Source: Paralvinella palmiformis (taxonomy: Eukaryota; Annelida; Polychaeta; Terebellida; Alvinellidae). From it: DNA of 64,000 bases. The DNA lies in contig JAODUP010000057.1 in assembly GCA_025642065.1 (NCBI GenBank), positions 537,501 to 601,500 on the forward strand, in the 5' to 3' direction. Shown one piece after another: positions 11,486 through 22,520 of the stretch (position 1 is its first letter; each line of letters begins with the position of its first letter). The position numbers and the translations under genes were made by a program. Under the pieces are notes generated by a model. It did no database searches, was not told where the DNA came from, and saw only the letters and a program-made list of their open reading frames with translations.

Positions 11486-14275
11486 TTACTTCTTTCCCTT
11501 TTTGCCACCCTTCTTTTTCTTCTTGCCCTTCAGTGCTTTGCGCACTTTGAATGATCGCCAGAAGGCCTGTATCGTGGTGGCGGCCATCACACTGATCTGG
11601 AGCTCACGCTCGGCTGCTTCACGGCGTTCGCGAGCGATGCGCCGCTCTTCCTGGATCTGATTGTATTCGGCCTCCAATGTCTTAAAGCGTTCCTCCAACT
11701 CGTTAAGCTGCTTCTTTTCTTCCGTATACACGGCATCAATCTCCTCAAACTCCTCCTGTAAGAAGACATCGTTTGTATTTATAAATTTTTGTGTGTGTGT
11801 CTATGTACATATGCACAAAACATCCCCCATATAACTGCACAATAAATGAGGTTTATTAACATGTTACTAGCTAATCATATCATGGATTTACCATGTACTG
11901 TTATGAAGATATGCATATATGTAATTTTGTATGTATGTATGTATATGTGTATATATGTACGTACATATGTATGTTATGAAGATATGCATATATGTAATTT
12001 TGTATGTATGTATATATATGTGTATATATGTACGTACATATGTATGTTATGAAGATATGCATATATGTAATTTTGTATGTATGTATGTATATGTGTATAT
12101 ATGTATGTACATATGTATGTTATGTATGTATGCATATTACACAGGGACTTTAATCCAATTTATAATTGTTGGCACTAATTATTATTTATGCGGTCATTAC
12201 CTGTCTTTCACCCATATCCTGATCATATTTCTGGATCCAATTCTCTACTTCTGTTTCAATTTGGAATTTTCTCTATTTAAAAACAAAGTAAATATCAGAA
12301 GGATATTTCCACTATTAGACATAGGATCCTGAAACACGTAGAACAGTATAGCAGCAACATAAAATTCAAACTTTTCATAGACATACTTAACAGATATGCT
12401 ATTTGAAATAGACCGACCAAATCACAATCTACACATTCAGAAACAACGTACCCTTCTAAGATTTTGTTCGTGTTCTCGATGTTCCTGGATGTGGTTCTGT
12501 AATTGGGTGTTAAGTTGGGCCGATTCCTGCTGAAGTTTTAACTTCTTTCCTTCGCTGTTCTTTGTGTCAGCCGTCTCCTGTTTCTCAGCTTCCGATTTTG
12601 TTCTGCGGATCAGCTCCTCGGAGAACTTCTCTATCTGATGGAGATCTGCCTGCAGATGTCGGATCACGTCATTCTTCTTCCGGATCTGAGTCATGGATAT
12701 AAAATAGATTGTTTCACCAGGAGAAATGCGTGATGTCACTAATACAGACCTAGTCGAGTGGTGAGTCACTGTGGCTTGGTGATAAAGGTGGAACAGAAAG
12801 AAAACTGGATTTTTCAATTTCACACGGATAATGTACAAATAAATATTTGTACATATACTTGGTAGCAAGCCCTGTATGTAAATAATTTTGTTTACCAAGA
12901 CGTATGACTGAGTGGCTTTTTTCTAGGAACACATCTCACAAAATACAAGTAATGTTATTCAAATCAAATGCCAACTAGCCCTTGGTAGGATACTGATGAG
13001 AAACTGTGGCTTGTGCAATTATAAGTGAGAGTTACAAACAGTATACTCCCCAGGAAGTTAAGTTAAACAATTGTTTGCACATGTCCAGATCAAGCGAGAA
13101 TATTTTAAATGAGTAAAGTCCTTGGTTCTATAACCAGTAGGAGCATATGTAAGGCTGTACGACGTTAACATTAAAATGTATATTATGCATATATAATTAA
13201 AGCTTTTGAGCAAGCCAGCATATTCATCCCCCAGAGGAGTTGAATTTAGTGTTACTTTGTATAGCTCCACACCAGAAAGGTAATGTGGAATTTTATCTGA
13301 TCCTTAGCCCAAACCAGTATGAAGCTGTTTGAGTTTTTATAACAAAACAACAAAGGTTTTTATTCTTCTTAGAAAAACAATGCCAGATTTTGACCATAGA
13401 AATAAAAGAACATCCATTTTATTCACTCGTACCTCATTCTCTTTGTCATCTAAAGCAGCCTGTAGCTCTCCTTCTAGTTTGGTTATCACTCCGGAATTAT
13501 ACCGTTCTCGTTCGGAGATTTCCCTCAGAAACTGGTTCCTCTCTTCCTCCTCTACTGGCGTCGTCAGCAACATGTTCATGAGGATATTCTTCATCTCTCC
13601 CATTTGTTCAATGAGTTCCTGAGCTCCTTCACTTTGATGATGCCACTCCTTCAGCACAGCAGTCATTGTGGATGGATTTGTTGAGAAAGTACGCATAATA
13701 TTCTTGCACGAATGCTGCATCTGTCTTGCCACCAGGAGGAGATTTCTCATCGCATTTTCTGCTTGACTGGTCATGCTCATCCCCGTTGATGGTCTGGATC
13801 CAACGTTGCCGGACTGTCCTTGATCACCCTGCTCATCCTGATTTTCTTCACTCGATTGCTCTCTTTCGGCCTGCGCATCCAGCTCCTTCTGTCGCATGCG
13901 ATCTGCCTGACTCTTCAACTCCTCAAAGCTCTGTATTATGACCTTGTGGTCTTCTAGCATCTTCAACAGGTCAGTGCCCAGTACCACGTTGAACCTGTCC
14001 AGATTCTCCATGATGAATGGCAGAGCAGTAATGAGTTGAGTTCTCTTAATTGTCTCGATTAACACCGTCATTATGCGTTCAGATTCCAGAGTGCTCAGCT
14101 TCTTCCTGGCAGGCTCTAATGCTCTTTGAGGATCCAGCATCAGTTTTCCTTTAGGCTTTGGTCCAGGGGGTGGATGAGGATTGATGCCATGTGCCGCCCT
14201 GTTTGGAAGTTTCATCGTCACCGTCTCCATCTGAGTTACCGACGACATGATGGTTTCGGACATTGTTGTCGTCAT
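11486..14275 (-). CDS. DRC10 (IQCD): Dynein regulatory complex subunit 10 (IQ domain-containing protein D)
   Basis: Four coding exons in transcription order: 13433-14275, 12452-12685, 12201-12272 and 11486-11755. All junctions are phase 0 with GT-AG signals (donors gtacga, gtacgt, gtaatg; acceptors cag, tag, cag). The conceptual protein has 472 residues, close to the ~450 of animal IQCD. Residues 1-281 hold the DRC10 N-terminal helical region (KLSTLESERIM around residue 60) with an acidic, Q-rich linker. Exons 2 and 3 are coiled coil and include the family-typical KFQIETEVENWIQKYD. The last exon has a coiled coil, then one IQ motif (TTIQAFWRSFKVRKA) and a lysine-rich tail. By family knowledge this is a subunit of the axonemal nexin-dynein regulatory complex, with the IQ motif expected to bind calmodulin-like proteins. 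The start is the first ATG after an acceptor that places 19 nt of 5' UTR in the same exon. Any upstream non-coding exon was not found. No frameshift or missing segment is visible. Confidence 0.93.
11901..12125. repeat. 73-bp minisatellite in DRC10 intron 3
   Basis: The phrase ttatgaagatatgcatatat starts at 11901, 11974 and 12047, and a degraded start occurs at 12120. That gives about three head-to-tail copies with a constant 73-bp period. Each unit ends in a self-complementary gtacgtacatatgtatg stretch. It lies wholly in the intron between 11755 and 12201. The open reading frames through it come from tatgta repeats and are not genes. Confidence 0.9.
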
Positions 14276-14294
14276 GTTTATCGGTTCAACTTTC
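14276..14294 (-). promoter_or_regulatory. 5' UTR part of DRC10 coding exon 1
   Basis: On the minus strand a pyrimidine-rich tract ending in cag meets GAAAG at 14294, 19 nt upstream of the DRC10 ATG. This implies that at least one non-coding exon lies further upstream. I could not place it. Confidence 0.55.
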
Positions 14295-14520
14295 CTGAAA
14301 TAAAAGAAAATGTGAAAACTGAAATTATGGGATTCAATATATGTGTATTAAAAGACGCATAACAATCTACAAGATACAGCATTTTGCCAGTCGTATCAGT
14401 TGTTTTCACTATGAAATAATATCATTTGAAGTTGTCAAGTACAAAAATTGTGTATTTTGTAAATTAGATTCTTGTGGTATGAACAATTCTTCCATGTCGT
14501 TGTAATGGAACTTCAATACT

Positions 14521-14559
<39 letters not shown>

Positions 14560-16074
14560 ACCACTATTTGTGTCATCAGTTTTCTACTAAAATGACAAAT
14601 AACTTGTGGATGTAAATAAGTAATCATTGAAAATATCTCATAAATATAACAATAGTGTTAGACTGATGAGGATTATTTTCATAAAACTTGAAACAAATCT
14701 CAATTTGTCTGAATAAGTTATGATGCAAAAACATTATCTTTTTTATCTGATATACAAGTTTTATTGTTTTAATACAAACTGACCTTGTATGGAGAATTAG
14801 CTAAAAGAACATGTGGGGGAATGATCCAAGAAATGAGTTGGCTCATTTTATATTGTTTATTTCAGGTAAGTGCACATTCCTTCCTTTATATCTAATTTAA
14901 TTCAGTGGCCTTGTGGGAGACACCTGACTGATGGACACACAGAATTATTGGAATGTATGTCTTAAATTTGGAAATTAGTAATCTTGACTTGGTAATCTCA
15001 ATCTAGTGGTAGTTATTATTCTTGTACTACATTAACTACATAGATAATAATGGTAGTTATTGTACATGACTTAGCTACCTCAAATGAGGTAAACTAAGGA
15101 TATAGGGCTACTCTGTACGGTAGTGAGATCATGAAAATTACGCTATTTTGAATATCACACGCAAAACACTGAGGATTCAATCCCATATTACTGAAATATT
15201 TGCAGTGTACCCTAACATCAACTGCACCTTGTGAATATCCCCAATTACGAGTTTGTGTACAAGTTTTATTTTGGGTGAGGGTGAAATGCTGCCAAGAGAA
15301 AAACATTTCTGTGTTTACCAGAATTAAACATATTGTACATACAGAACACCTCTCCTCTATGAACTTATTAAAAACTGGACACATATAACAAGTCTATATG
15401 AAACAAATACAAAAACATTAAAGGTAAATACTGAGAAATTTCCTTATACAATGTTTTGTGCCAATCTTACTCACTCCTCATATAATGTAGTCTTTTTTAA
15501 AATTAATATTGATTGAAGAGCTGATGAAAGACATATAACATAATTGTCAAATGTACATTTAGTAAATATTTTTTTATTGTTCACCAAAAGAAAACATTTC
15601 TATAATTTTTATAATAGATGTAGGAATACGGAAGAAACAGAAATACTATAAATGACGCAACTCACTCCGTGGCTGTGACTTAACATCTGCTACCATCTTA
15701 GTATATAACCTATAATACATCAATATTTACACTTAATATTTCCTAATTGAATTATTCCAATGACTATATTACGCAATGAGGCAATCATCAAATTTAAAAA
15801 AGGAGACATCTTTAGAAACTGGTAAATACACTTAAGATGGGAATAGGACTATTCGCTCTCAATTTTAATCACCTGTCAGGTAGTTTTGCCCCATTTTATA
15901 TTTGGTTTCAGGAACCATCACCCTTAATTAGTTAAAATACAAGTTATTACCAAACAGATCAAATACAATATATTACCAAATTAAAAAACCAAAAAAACAG
16001 ATTGACAAGAGCAGCAATATATATAACAGTATAGATTATAGCAGTTTAAATCCATGTGCATGGTTTGCAGATCT
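14295..16074. other. AT-rich stretch upstream of DRC10, no gene recognised
   Basis: It contains (AT)n at 14524-14555. It should include the unseen 5' exon and promoter of DRC10. The 96-codon minus frame at 15094-15384 shows no domain. Confidence 0.45.
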
Positions 16075-16462
16075 TGCTGACCTCATGGAGTAGCTCCTTC
16101 CCATCCAATTCTTTCACAACATAATCTTCCCACAGTGAGTGGGGTATCGGGAAAGTAAGAGTGTCAACGGCAAGGATGGGTGCAAAGATAGGCTGGATTT
16201 GTTCTGCTGGTAGGAAGAGCAAGCAGAAGAGACAATGGAGATGAATTCATGTGTTTTTTTCATCTTCCCCATATACCACGGGTAGACCCACATCCTGAAC
16301 TTTGCGGCAAATAGCCTGACTCCAATGAAAATGGCCATCTCGGATCCTGATGTCAGGGATTATTTCAGATATAGCACTCCAAAGTGCAGCCTCAAAGTCT
16401 AAAATGACTGATATCGGTAATTGTAATGGGTCATTAGGATGATGTTGCAACCAATGCCACAA
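16075..16462 (-). pseudogene. Decayed MULE (Mutator-like) transposase fragment
   Basis: The minus strand encodes ILDFEAALWSAI, then GHFHWSQAICRKVQDVGL and VVYGEDEK. This is the part of the MULE transposase domain around the C-x(n)-H-F-x-Q-A-[IL]-W-R-K-x-Q motif. A poly-A run at about 16255-16262 breaks the frame. Family-like text resumes beyond an in-frame TGA as LFLPAEQIQPIF. The catalytic DDE segments upstream are absent, so this is a dead fragment. An AT microsatellite borders it at 16476-16494. Iterated gggcgaatagtc motifs at 16520-16610 may be remains of its terminal repeat. Confidence 0.75.
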
Positions 16463-16504
16463 ACTTATAACATGATATATATATATATATATATAATTTT
16501 ATTA

Positions 16505-16625
16505 TATAACACAACATAGGTAAATAGTCCCTTTTAATAAGGGTGCATAACATTAAAGGGCGAATAGTCTTTTTAAACCGTGGGTGAATGCAAATGAGGG
16601 CGAATAGTCCATAAGTCATAACGGC
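16505..16625. repeat. Iterated gggcgaatagtc motif block beside the MULE remnant
   Basis: Close copies of the motif [ga]gg[cg]gaatagtc occur three times within about 100 bp: a diverged aggtaaatagtccc, then gggcgaatagtctt and gggcgaatagtccat. They are separated by irregular a/t-rich spacers and lie next to the transposase fragment. Iterated subterminal motifs are common in cut-and-paste transposons. Assigning them to this MULE is inference. Confidence 0.45.
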
Positions 16626-16707
16626 GTAAGAAAAGATTGAATATAGGTTTTAAATAAGCATGATTAGAATCCTTGTAAATCTGATTACTGATTCACTGTT
16701 AGTAACT

Positions 16708-16788
16708 GATTACAGTAACAACGTTACTGTAAAAGTGTAATCTATATCTTCCGTTATACACCTTTACAGTAACATTGTTATTGTAATC
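16708..16788. repeat. MITE-like imperfect palindrome
   Basis: gattacagtaacaacgttac is answered by the inverse of ttacagtaacattgttattg, giving arms of about 35 bp with ~85% complementarity around a short tatatcttcc centre. Further gttac/gtaac motifs flank it, as in decayed foldback elements. Confidence 0.6.
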
Positions 16789-16789
16789 T

Positions 16790-17453
16790 GTGTATTAATT
16801 GTAACTATATCTAGATCTAGCTATTAGTAACTTACACTGTTACAGTTACACACAATGATGAATCAACACAGGTTACACTATCAGTTATACAGACTTCACC
16901 AATGGGTTAAACCACTGCACATCTGCTACAGTCAAAATTAACTCATTATCAGATAATGACATTGAAAAGTACCTTCAATTTGGTGGCTATTTAGTTGACC
17001 GGTTACGATTACATTTTTATCTTACTTTCGTCCACGAAGGAACCTCTCAAGTGATAACTATTGTTTTGTATTCATGGGCAACAACAAATAGGTCATATTA
17101 TTAGTCATTCATTAAAATAAGAACAATAATTTAGGTAACATCTGAATAGATTAACAAGAGAAATACATCCAAAATATGGTCCAAATACAGTTATTATACT
17201 GTTTTATGCATTTTAAAATGTGGCGCACGAATATTGTTACCATGGAACTATTTTCACTTTGGCCTTGTTAGGCACTAGCAGCGTTTGTCATTGGTTTAGC
17301 AATCTGCCCCAAAACTGGTATCATACTTTTAAGTGTGCTAAAACACAGGCGCGCACACGCACAAGTGCACACACGCAAACATGTGTGTCTTCCAATTTTC
17401 ATCGTATCTTTTTGTATTATATATGAAAACCAATAAATAGTAATTTGCATGCA

Positions 17454-17490
<37 letters not shown>

Positions 17491-18000
17491 CACTGTAGTA
17501 CATGTTTTGTCTGAAAGATATCAAAATGAAATGATTGGCTAAGTAGAAATAAATCGGCGATTGGATAAGATGGATTACTGAGACTTAAAGGATTATCTAT
17601 CGTAACCGAAGTCAAGATGCTTCGATCCTAAAACTATATCATTAGAGTAAACGAAGATCAAATGGATAAAAAAATACAGCAGTCTAGCCTTGTGACAGAA
17701 AACATAAAACTCAGCCAGAAACAGAACAGACACAACAAAACTTATTACGTGTCCAAGGAAAGTCACCTTTTGAAGACGAGAACCAGGTAGATTTAGATGG
17801 AAAAGGGGACACGTTTAATTGCCTTGATGACTGACTTATAACGTCATCGACAGACATTTGCCGATGATTAAAGTAACCCCCACCCACCCCCAGATTTTAT
17901 CCATATCCCAAAAGACACGGACTTCTAATTCGTTCCGTAAAATTCAGCACTTAATAATATAGAGAGAGACAAAATCAGCCCTCGGCATTCGGAGGATTAC
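16790..18000. other. Intergenic, no gene recognised
   Basis: It includes an AC/GC tract at about 17340-17385 and (AT)n at 17457-17483. The 115-codon minus frame at 17268-17615 passes through both and has no domain. Confidence 0.5.
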
Positions 18001-18048
18001 ACACACACACACACACATACACACACGCACAGAGAGAGAGAGAGAGAG

Positions 18049-18174
18049 AGAGAGAGCTAAAATTGTGACAAACAGTTCCTACCACTCGTCCATGGATTTT
18101 TCTTCTTCTAATATTACGTAGTTTATAAATAGTTTGCTAACCAGATTTCTGGATCTGTTCTTACAGTTTGGACC
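18049..18174 (+). repeat. 126-bp direct repeat, left copy
   Basis: It runs from agagagagctaaaattgtg to cttacagtttggacc. It is matched by 18901-19026 with about five differences, near 96% identity by eye. Both copies are preceded by a CA then GA microsatellite. Together they bracket the repeat copy at 18175-18900. Confidence 0.88.
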
Positions 18175-18900
18175 TACTTTGTTTATATTTTAGTTAAATC
18201 ACTTCAGTGAGTCCATACTGAGTTAGTGTACATTCTCACGTCGTGGCAAACTGTAATGTTTGTTAACACGCTGAGGGTCTATAAAAGGGCCCTAACCTTT
18301 TTACTTAGGTTAGAGAAGAAATTCGACGCCAGACTAGTCGGACGTGTATCGATACATGGTTCATATAGGTAGGATTTATTTAGCTATTCGAACCCAGAAT
18401 AAAGCTGAGGTCAGCATCTGAGGTGTCGAAATGTTTTATATACAGGTTTCTTTTGGACCACAGAAAATTACTGTTGAATGTAAACTGTGGTGTCAAAATA
18501 GTTTATGATATGTATGTAGCAAGTCACCATTGAATCACACGCACGTGTTGTTTGCTTGCGAGCTGTGGTATCAAATGGTTTGTGTTTTACGTGCTTCCGC
18601 TTTTTGTACGTAGCCTGCATGTAGCCGCTTTCCTGTGGGCGTGACATATTTGTCGCGTACGAAAAGCGAATTAGCTGATTCCCACAGGCTGATGAGTAGA
18701 CCAGATACATGCTTAGGTATACGCACACATTTATCAATATGTGGAGGTATGGAAAATTTTATTTTTAGATTAATGTATGTATAGTTGTATTTAGATTTAT
18801 GGAGGTAGGTCTCGTAGGATATTTATATATGTTGATGCTCTGTGTCTGTTGCCTCTTTTTATGTACCCCAAAACACACACACACACACACACACAGAGAT
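18175..18900 (+). mobile_element. Full-length copy of a TATA/AATAAA-bearing repeat with CA-repeat end
   Basis: The sequence from ctactttgtttatatttta to the terminal CA microsatellite recurs at 59393-59996 and, 5'-truncated, at 4338-4920. It carries tctataaaagg near 18278 and cccagAATAAAgctg at 18398-18403, about 115 bp apart. That spacing resembles a U3-R-U5 arrangement of an LTR. No TG...CA boundary or short target duplication can be defined because the 3' end is a microsatellite. The class (solo LTR or microsatellite-tailed non-autonomous element) is unresolved. Its open frame around ...SYATNMSRPQES is shared by nucleotide identity only. Confidence 0.7.
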
Positions 18901-19026
18901 AGAGAGAGCTAAACTTGTGACAAACAGTTCCTACCACTCGTCAATGGATTTTTCTTCTTCTAATATTACGTAGTTTATAAATAGTCTGTTAACCGGATTT
19001 CTGGATCTGTTCTTACAGTTTGGACC
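18901..19026 (+). repeat. 126-bp direct repeat, right copy
   Basis: Partner of 18049-18174. It ends at the same base (tttggacc), after which the two diverge. The match breaks exactly where the interspersed element begins on the left side. Confidence 0.88.
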
Positions 19027-20222
19027 ACAGGTTTCTGCGTTTGTTCGAAGCTGTATGGTTCTTTTCGGGAAGAATCTCTTGAAGGTGAAATTTTGCCGCT
19101 CATTAATTGTATGGGAGTTATTTTATTATAATTTATATTTGTTAACGGAGTTTGTAGAGCTGCGTGACGACTTATAGCTGGTATTTGTTTTCGCGAGAAA
19201 ATGAAAAAAGGGGAATTAATTAAGACTGTTGGATGTCTTTTTTAAACCTGAGGTTTTGCGTATGAAAGAGCTGTCGGCATGCAACGATGAAATCATTCCC
19301 CTATAATCAAATGTCACAGCTTTTTCTAAATGCTGAGAATTCACATGTGTCACAGGTTCCTATAAGCGTACTCACCAAAAACAGCTTCAAATTATTGCTT
19401 ATCGTGGACCATCTGCACCCAAGGGTGGGTCACCTCCGCAGAACGGAACCCCCTTCTCGAGAAGGAGTCCCATAATCCAAATACTCATCCTGGATTTGGT
19501 GTCATTAATATGATCAGACAGGTCAATAATTGTACTCGAGGTATGGTGTACAATCAGGACAATGGTGACGTTGTTTCAAATGCTCTCACTATAGCTAACG
19601 TAATGTCATGATGTCATGTTTCTCTGACCAAAGATATAGTACAACTTTTAGATAGCATACTTTAAATGTGTGAAAATATTACAAATTTAATCAATTGTAA
19701 CGAGAAATGGTTACACGGACTTGTGTTTCATGTTTTCTTACTTTAATATCTTGAATGTTGAAATAGATAATTTTAATTGAATTGAATCTCAAACATACTG
19801 CCAATCGTAGTCTAGGGCAAATAAGCTCTTTGCTCCTGCAGTGCTTCGCCAGAGATTCCTCCAGATAATATATCGCCCGAGAAAACTGTTATCTGGCCAA
19901 CATAAAAATGTATTTGAAATACCTCCAAAAGTAGTTGTATTTAAATACATTTACAAATTAATGTATTTGACCAAAAGAAAAGTATTTGTATTTAAATACA
20001 TTTCAATATATTTGACCACATGTTTGCTGTTAACACTGCCCTACTTGGTATTCTCAATTTGTATGGACGTTTCCATAGGAGTGTAGGTTGAAGCGGGACG
20101 TCCGTTTTCTGAAGGTTAATATGGTCATGCTTCACTGTGTCTAGTCGGTGCACTGTTGCATGTAAGAGAAGGTGCACCAAGAGCACCTTGATGACTTTGG
20201 TTCAGACTTACAAGTGCCTCAG
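19027..20222. other. Intergenic with palindromic gtatttaaatac motifs
   Basis: Between about 19905 and 20020 the self-complementary core gtatttaaatac occurs twice within repeated tgtatttgacca phrases, which looks like an eroded transposon end. No gene was recognised. Confidence 0.45.
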
Positions 20223-20237
20223 CTCAAAGAAGCATGA

Positions 20238-20429
20238 TGATGATGATGATTGACGTTTTACGGCCACTTTGGTGCACATGGTAGGCTAAATGGGCCGAGC
20301 GACCTCCAAATGTAATGAAGCGAAGTCAAAGATGAAACACCTTTCAGATATGTCCACGCCGAGATTCGAACTCAGTTGGTAGTGATATGTGTGGTCCAAC
20401 GCGCTACCATCTAGACCACTGGGGCGCCC
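20238..20429 (-). mobile_element. SINE-1 copy with 15-bp target-site duplication
   Basis: In reverse orientation it has the tRNA-like head (B-box strand gagattcgaactc, A-box ggtagcgcg region), the conserved body (caaagatgaaac, ggctaaatgggccgagcgac, ggccgtaaaacgtca inverse) and an (ATC)n tail. It is flanked by ctcaaagaagcatga (20223-20237) and ctcaaagaagcgtga (20430-20444), which differ by one base. That is direct evidence of retroposition. Confidence 0.93.
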
Positions 20430-20821
20430 CTCAAAGAAGCGTGAATACTAAGAGATAGTTATATAGATATAAGTTTTGAACAACGCAGTTAACAGCATAG
20501 AAGAACACAAAAGTTGGACAGCATGGTCGCAGTCACACGACTTGCTTAGCGCCATTCAAAGCCGAAAAGGGTTCTTATATAGCACCACTTTCACCATCCA
20601 AACCATCATTCGGTCGTGGAAGAATTTGATGATGTTAATAAACTTCGGACGCTTTATTTTGAACAAAATTGTTCATTATCTTCCAATACTAAATATCTGA
20701 GATGACATTATCTGGTAGCTAGGTGTGTGGTACTATTTAAATGCTGTTGGCCGAATAATAGCCGAAATAAGTTATTTTACGTGGCTTGGCTCAAATGAGG
20801 AAGACGTATATGGTCCGTAAT

Positions 20822-21045
20822 TTACTGCTTCACCACGGGAACTGATTCTAAGTAAATTTAGAATTTACAATAGATGGTATATTCAGCGGAAAAAAAAGTT
20901 GCCAGTTGCTTGGTTGGATGAAAAACCGCTCCACTATAGTGTCACAGCCGGGATTTGAACCCCGAACTTCACCCACAACATGAACATAACTATGGATAAA
21001 TAGTACTACGCTCTACCCATGAGGGCACAGAGGCGATGGTTATAA
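20822..21045 (-). mobile_element. SINE-4 copy
   Basis: Read on the minus strand: an A-box region ctcatgggtagagcgtag and a good B box ggggttcaaatcccgg, then the body gacactatagtggagcgg, tttttcatccaaccaagc and tataccatctattgta. It matches 27295-27540. It abuts the LINE fragment at 21050. Confidence 0.75.
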
Positions 21046-21049
21046 CCTT

Positions 21050-21349
21050 CCTAGTTATATTCAAGAGAGAGAGAGAGATGCCCCTACAGTTGTCATAGGA
21101 AGGGTTTCTCTCTGTTAAAGAAGACGATGCTGGCGTCCGGGATGTCGCCAACAATATCGCCTTCCTCTCCAAACAACTGCAACAATCTCCACAAGTTTGA
21201 CGAGCATCCGTTCGATCGCTTACTGCCTTTGGAAGGTCGTCAAGATAATAAACGATTGGGTATTGTGGCGGAAGGTATCGAACTGCCTGTTGTATGGTTT
21301 GGGTCTTCTTTGTCAGAATTCTGCCATCGGTCAAGTGAATAAATGCCAT
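21050..21349 (-). pseudogene. Frameshifted LINE reverse-transcriptase fragment
   Basis: Minus-strand text DGRILTKKTQTIQQ matches the spacer that precedes the RT domain in non-LTR retrotransposons (DGRTLLTEKTQILQ type). In another frame follow FGEEGDIVGDIPDASIVFF and, after a further frame change, YDNCRGISLSLLNITRKVI. These correspond to the RT block with P-[DE]-x-[RK]-x-A-x-I and the N-[YH]-RGISLL motif. About 50 residues between the two parts are missing, and the fragment stops where a SINE copy begins (about 21045). It is a dead 5'- and 3'-truncated remnant. I cannot assign the clade. Confidence 0.75.
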
Positions 21350-22202
21350 CGCATTGGTCCAACTCTGATTCTAAATCAGTACGGTTTGTTATTAACGAAT
21401 AGGCGACTCGTTAATAGCAACAGCCCAGAATACAAATATGGACGCGGATTCGGTATGGATTAATTTAATACTCGTTCTTAAATGGGCTTGCACGTGGTAC
21501 CAAATTAACTAGGTCACGTTTGCTTAGCTGCGAAATATGATGTCATACCCGAGTGGAACATGATCAGATTTTGATACTGTGGATACAAGTTTCTTCCAAA
21601 TAAAACATTCTATTAACCAATATAGGTTTATTTGATAATGTCAGATTCAGCTACCTATGCTTTAAAACATTACATGCTATCTATTTACTGTCCTACTTAG
21701 TGATAATGATTCTAATCGGGTTGCTTACTGGGTATATCTATAGCAGTTGATAAAAACGCTGAAAACTGAGACGTTTCTGTGATATTAGTGTGTCACCATA
21801 ATTCCTAGACTCTCTTTATTTCAATATTTAGCGAGTGTTTGACTGAGTTAGTGATTGTCTTGTTTAGACTCGACACTGGTTACATCTAACTCAGAGACAA
21901 CACCCGAGAAAAACCAGAGGATCAGGCCAACGATTAAACATCCGAGACGTGGAAAATAGATGGTTCTGATTCCACACACCATGCAGTGCAGCGCGCTACC
22001 AGCTACACCGCAGTTGCATAGTTTCAGATTTCCGGAACTTTCTCTTCAGCTAATAGTAAGATATAACATCCATATACATACTGAGCACGCTGCCGACTGT
22101 GACATCTAATGTAGGTTGTTTACAAAGGTACTATTTAAGCAAACTACTAACAATCAACCGGCATATTTAGTTATTAGAAAAGATATATCACCGAACACTT
22201 AG
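21350..22202. other. Intergenic, no gene recognised
   Basis: No repeat structure, domain or splice-supported frame was seen. Confidence 0.4.
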
Positions 22203-22520
22203 AGCCGTGATGGCGCAGTTAGTTAGAGCATAGGATTCGTAACCGAAGGGTCGCGGGTTCGAGGCTCTGGAGTCGCAATGGTGTCATGTGGCGACCAGTT
22301 CACTCAGACAGAAATGAGAACCTGGCGGGACGTGATGGCTGTGTCTGGGTAACGCTTTGCACCTATAATGCCGTTAATGGTAGCAAGCGGTGTATAATGC
22401 CTTGGGAGTTGAGGCGTGTGCTGGATTTATACAGGTCAGAGTCAGGAATAACACCACTGTAAAGCTCCTTAAAGCAGCTATCTAGCTGGATAGGGTGCTA
22501 TATAATATCACATTATTATT
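22203..22520 (+). mobile_element. SINE-2 copy, tRNA-derived, full length
   Basis: The head is gatggcgcagttagttagag (A box) and gggtcgcgggttcgaggc (B box). A body of ~200 bp and a conserved 3' end follow: cactgtaaagctccttaaag, tatctagctggatagggtgc, tatataat with an ATT-rich tail. The same head and tail occur, split, at 60602-61018. The long body and tail identify a SINE and not a tRNA gene. Confidence 0.88.

Noticed and set aside
22203..22275. tRNA gene
   Set aside because: It has good A and B boxes but continues into a ~320-bp SINE that recurs at 60602. The acceptor stem is not paired.
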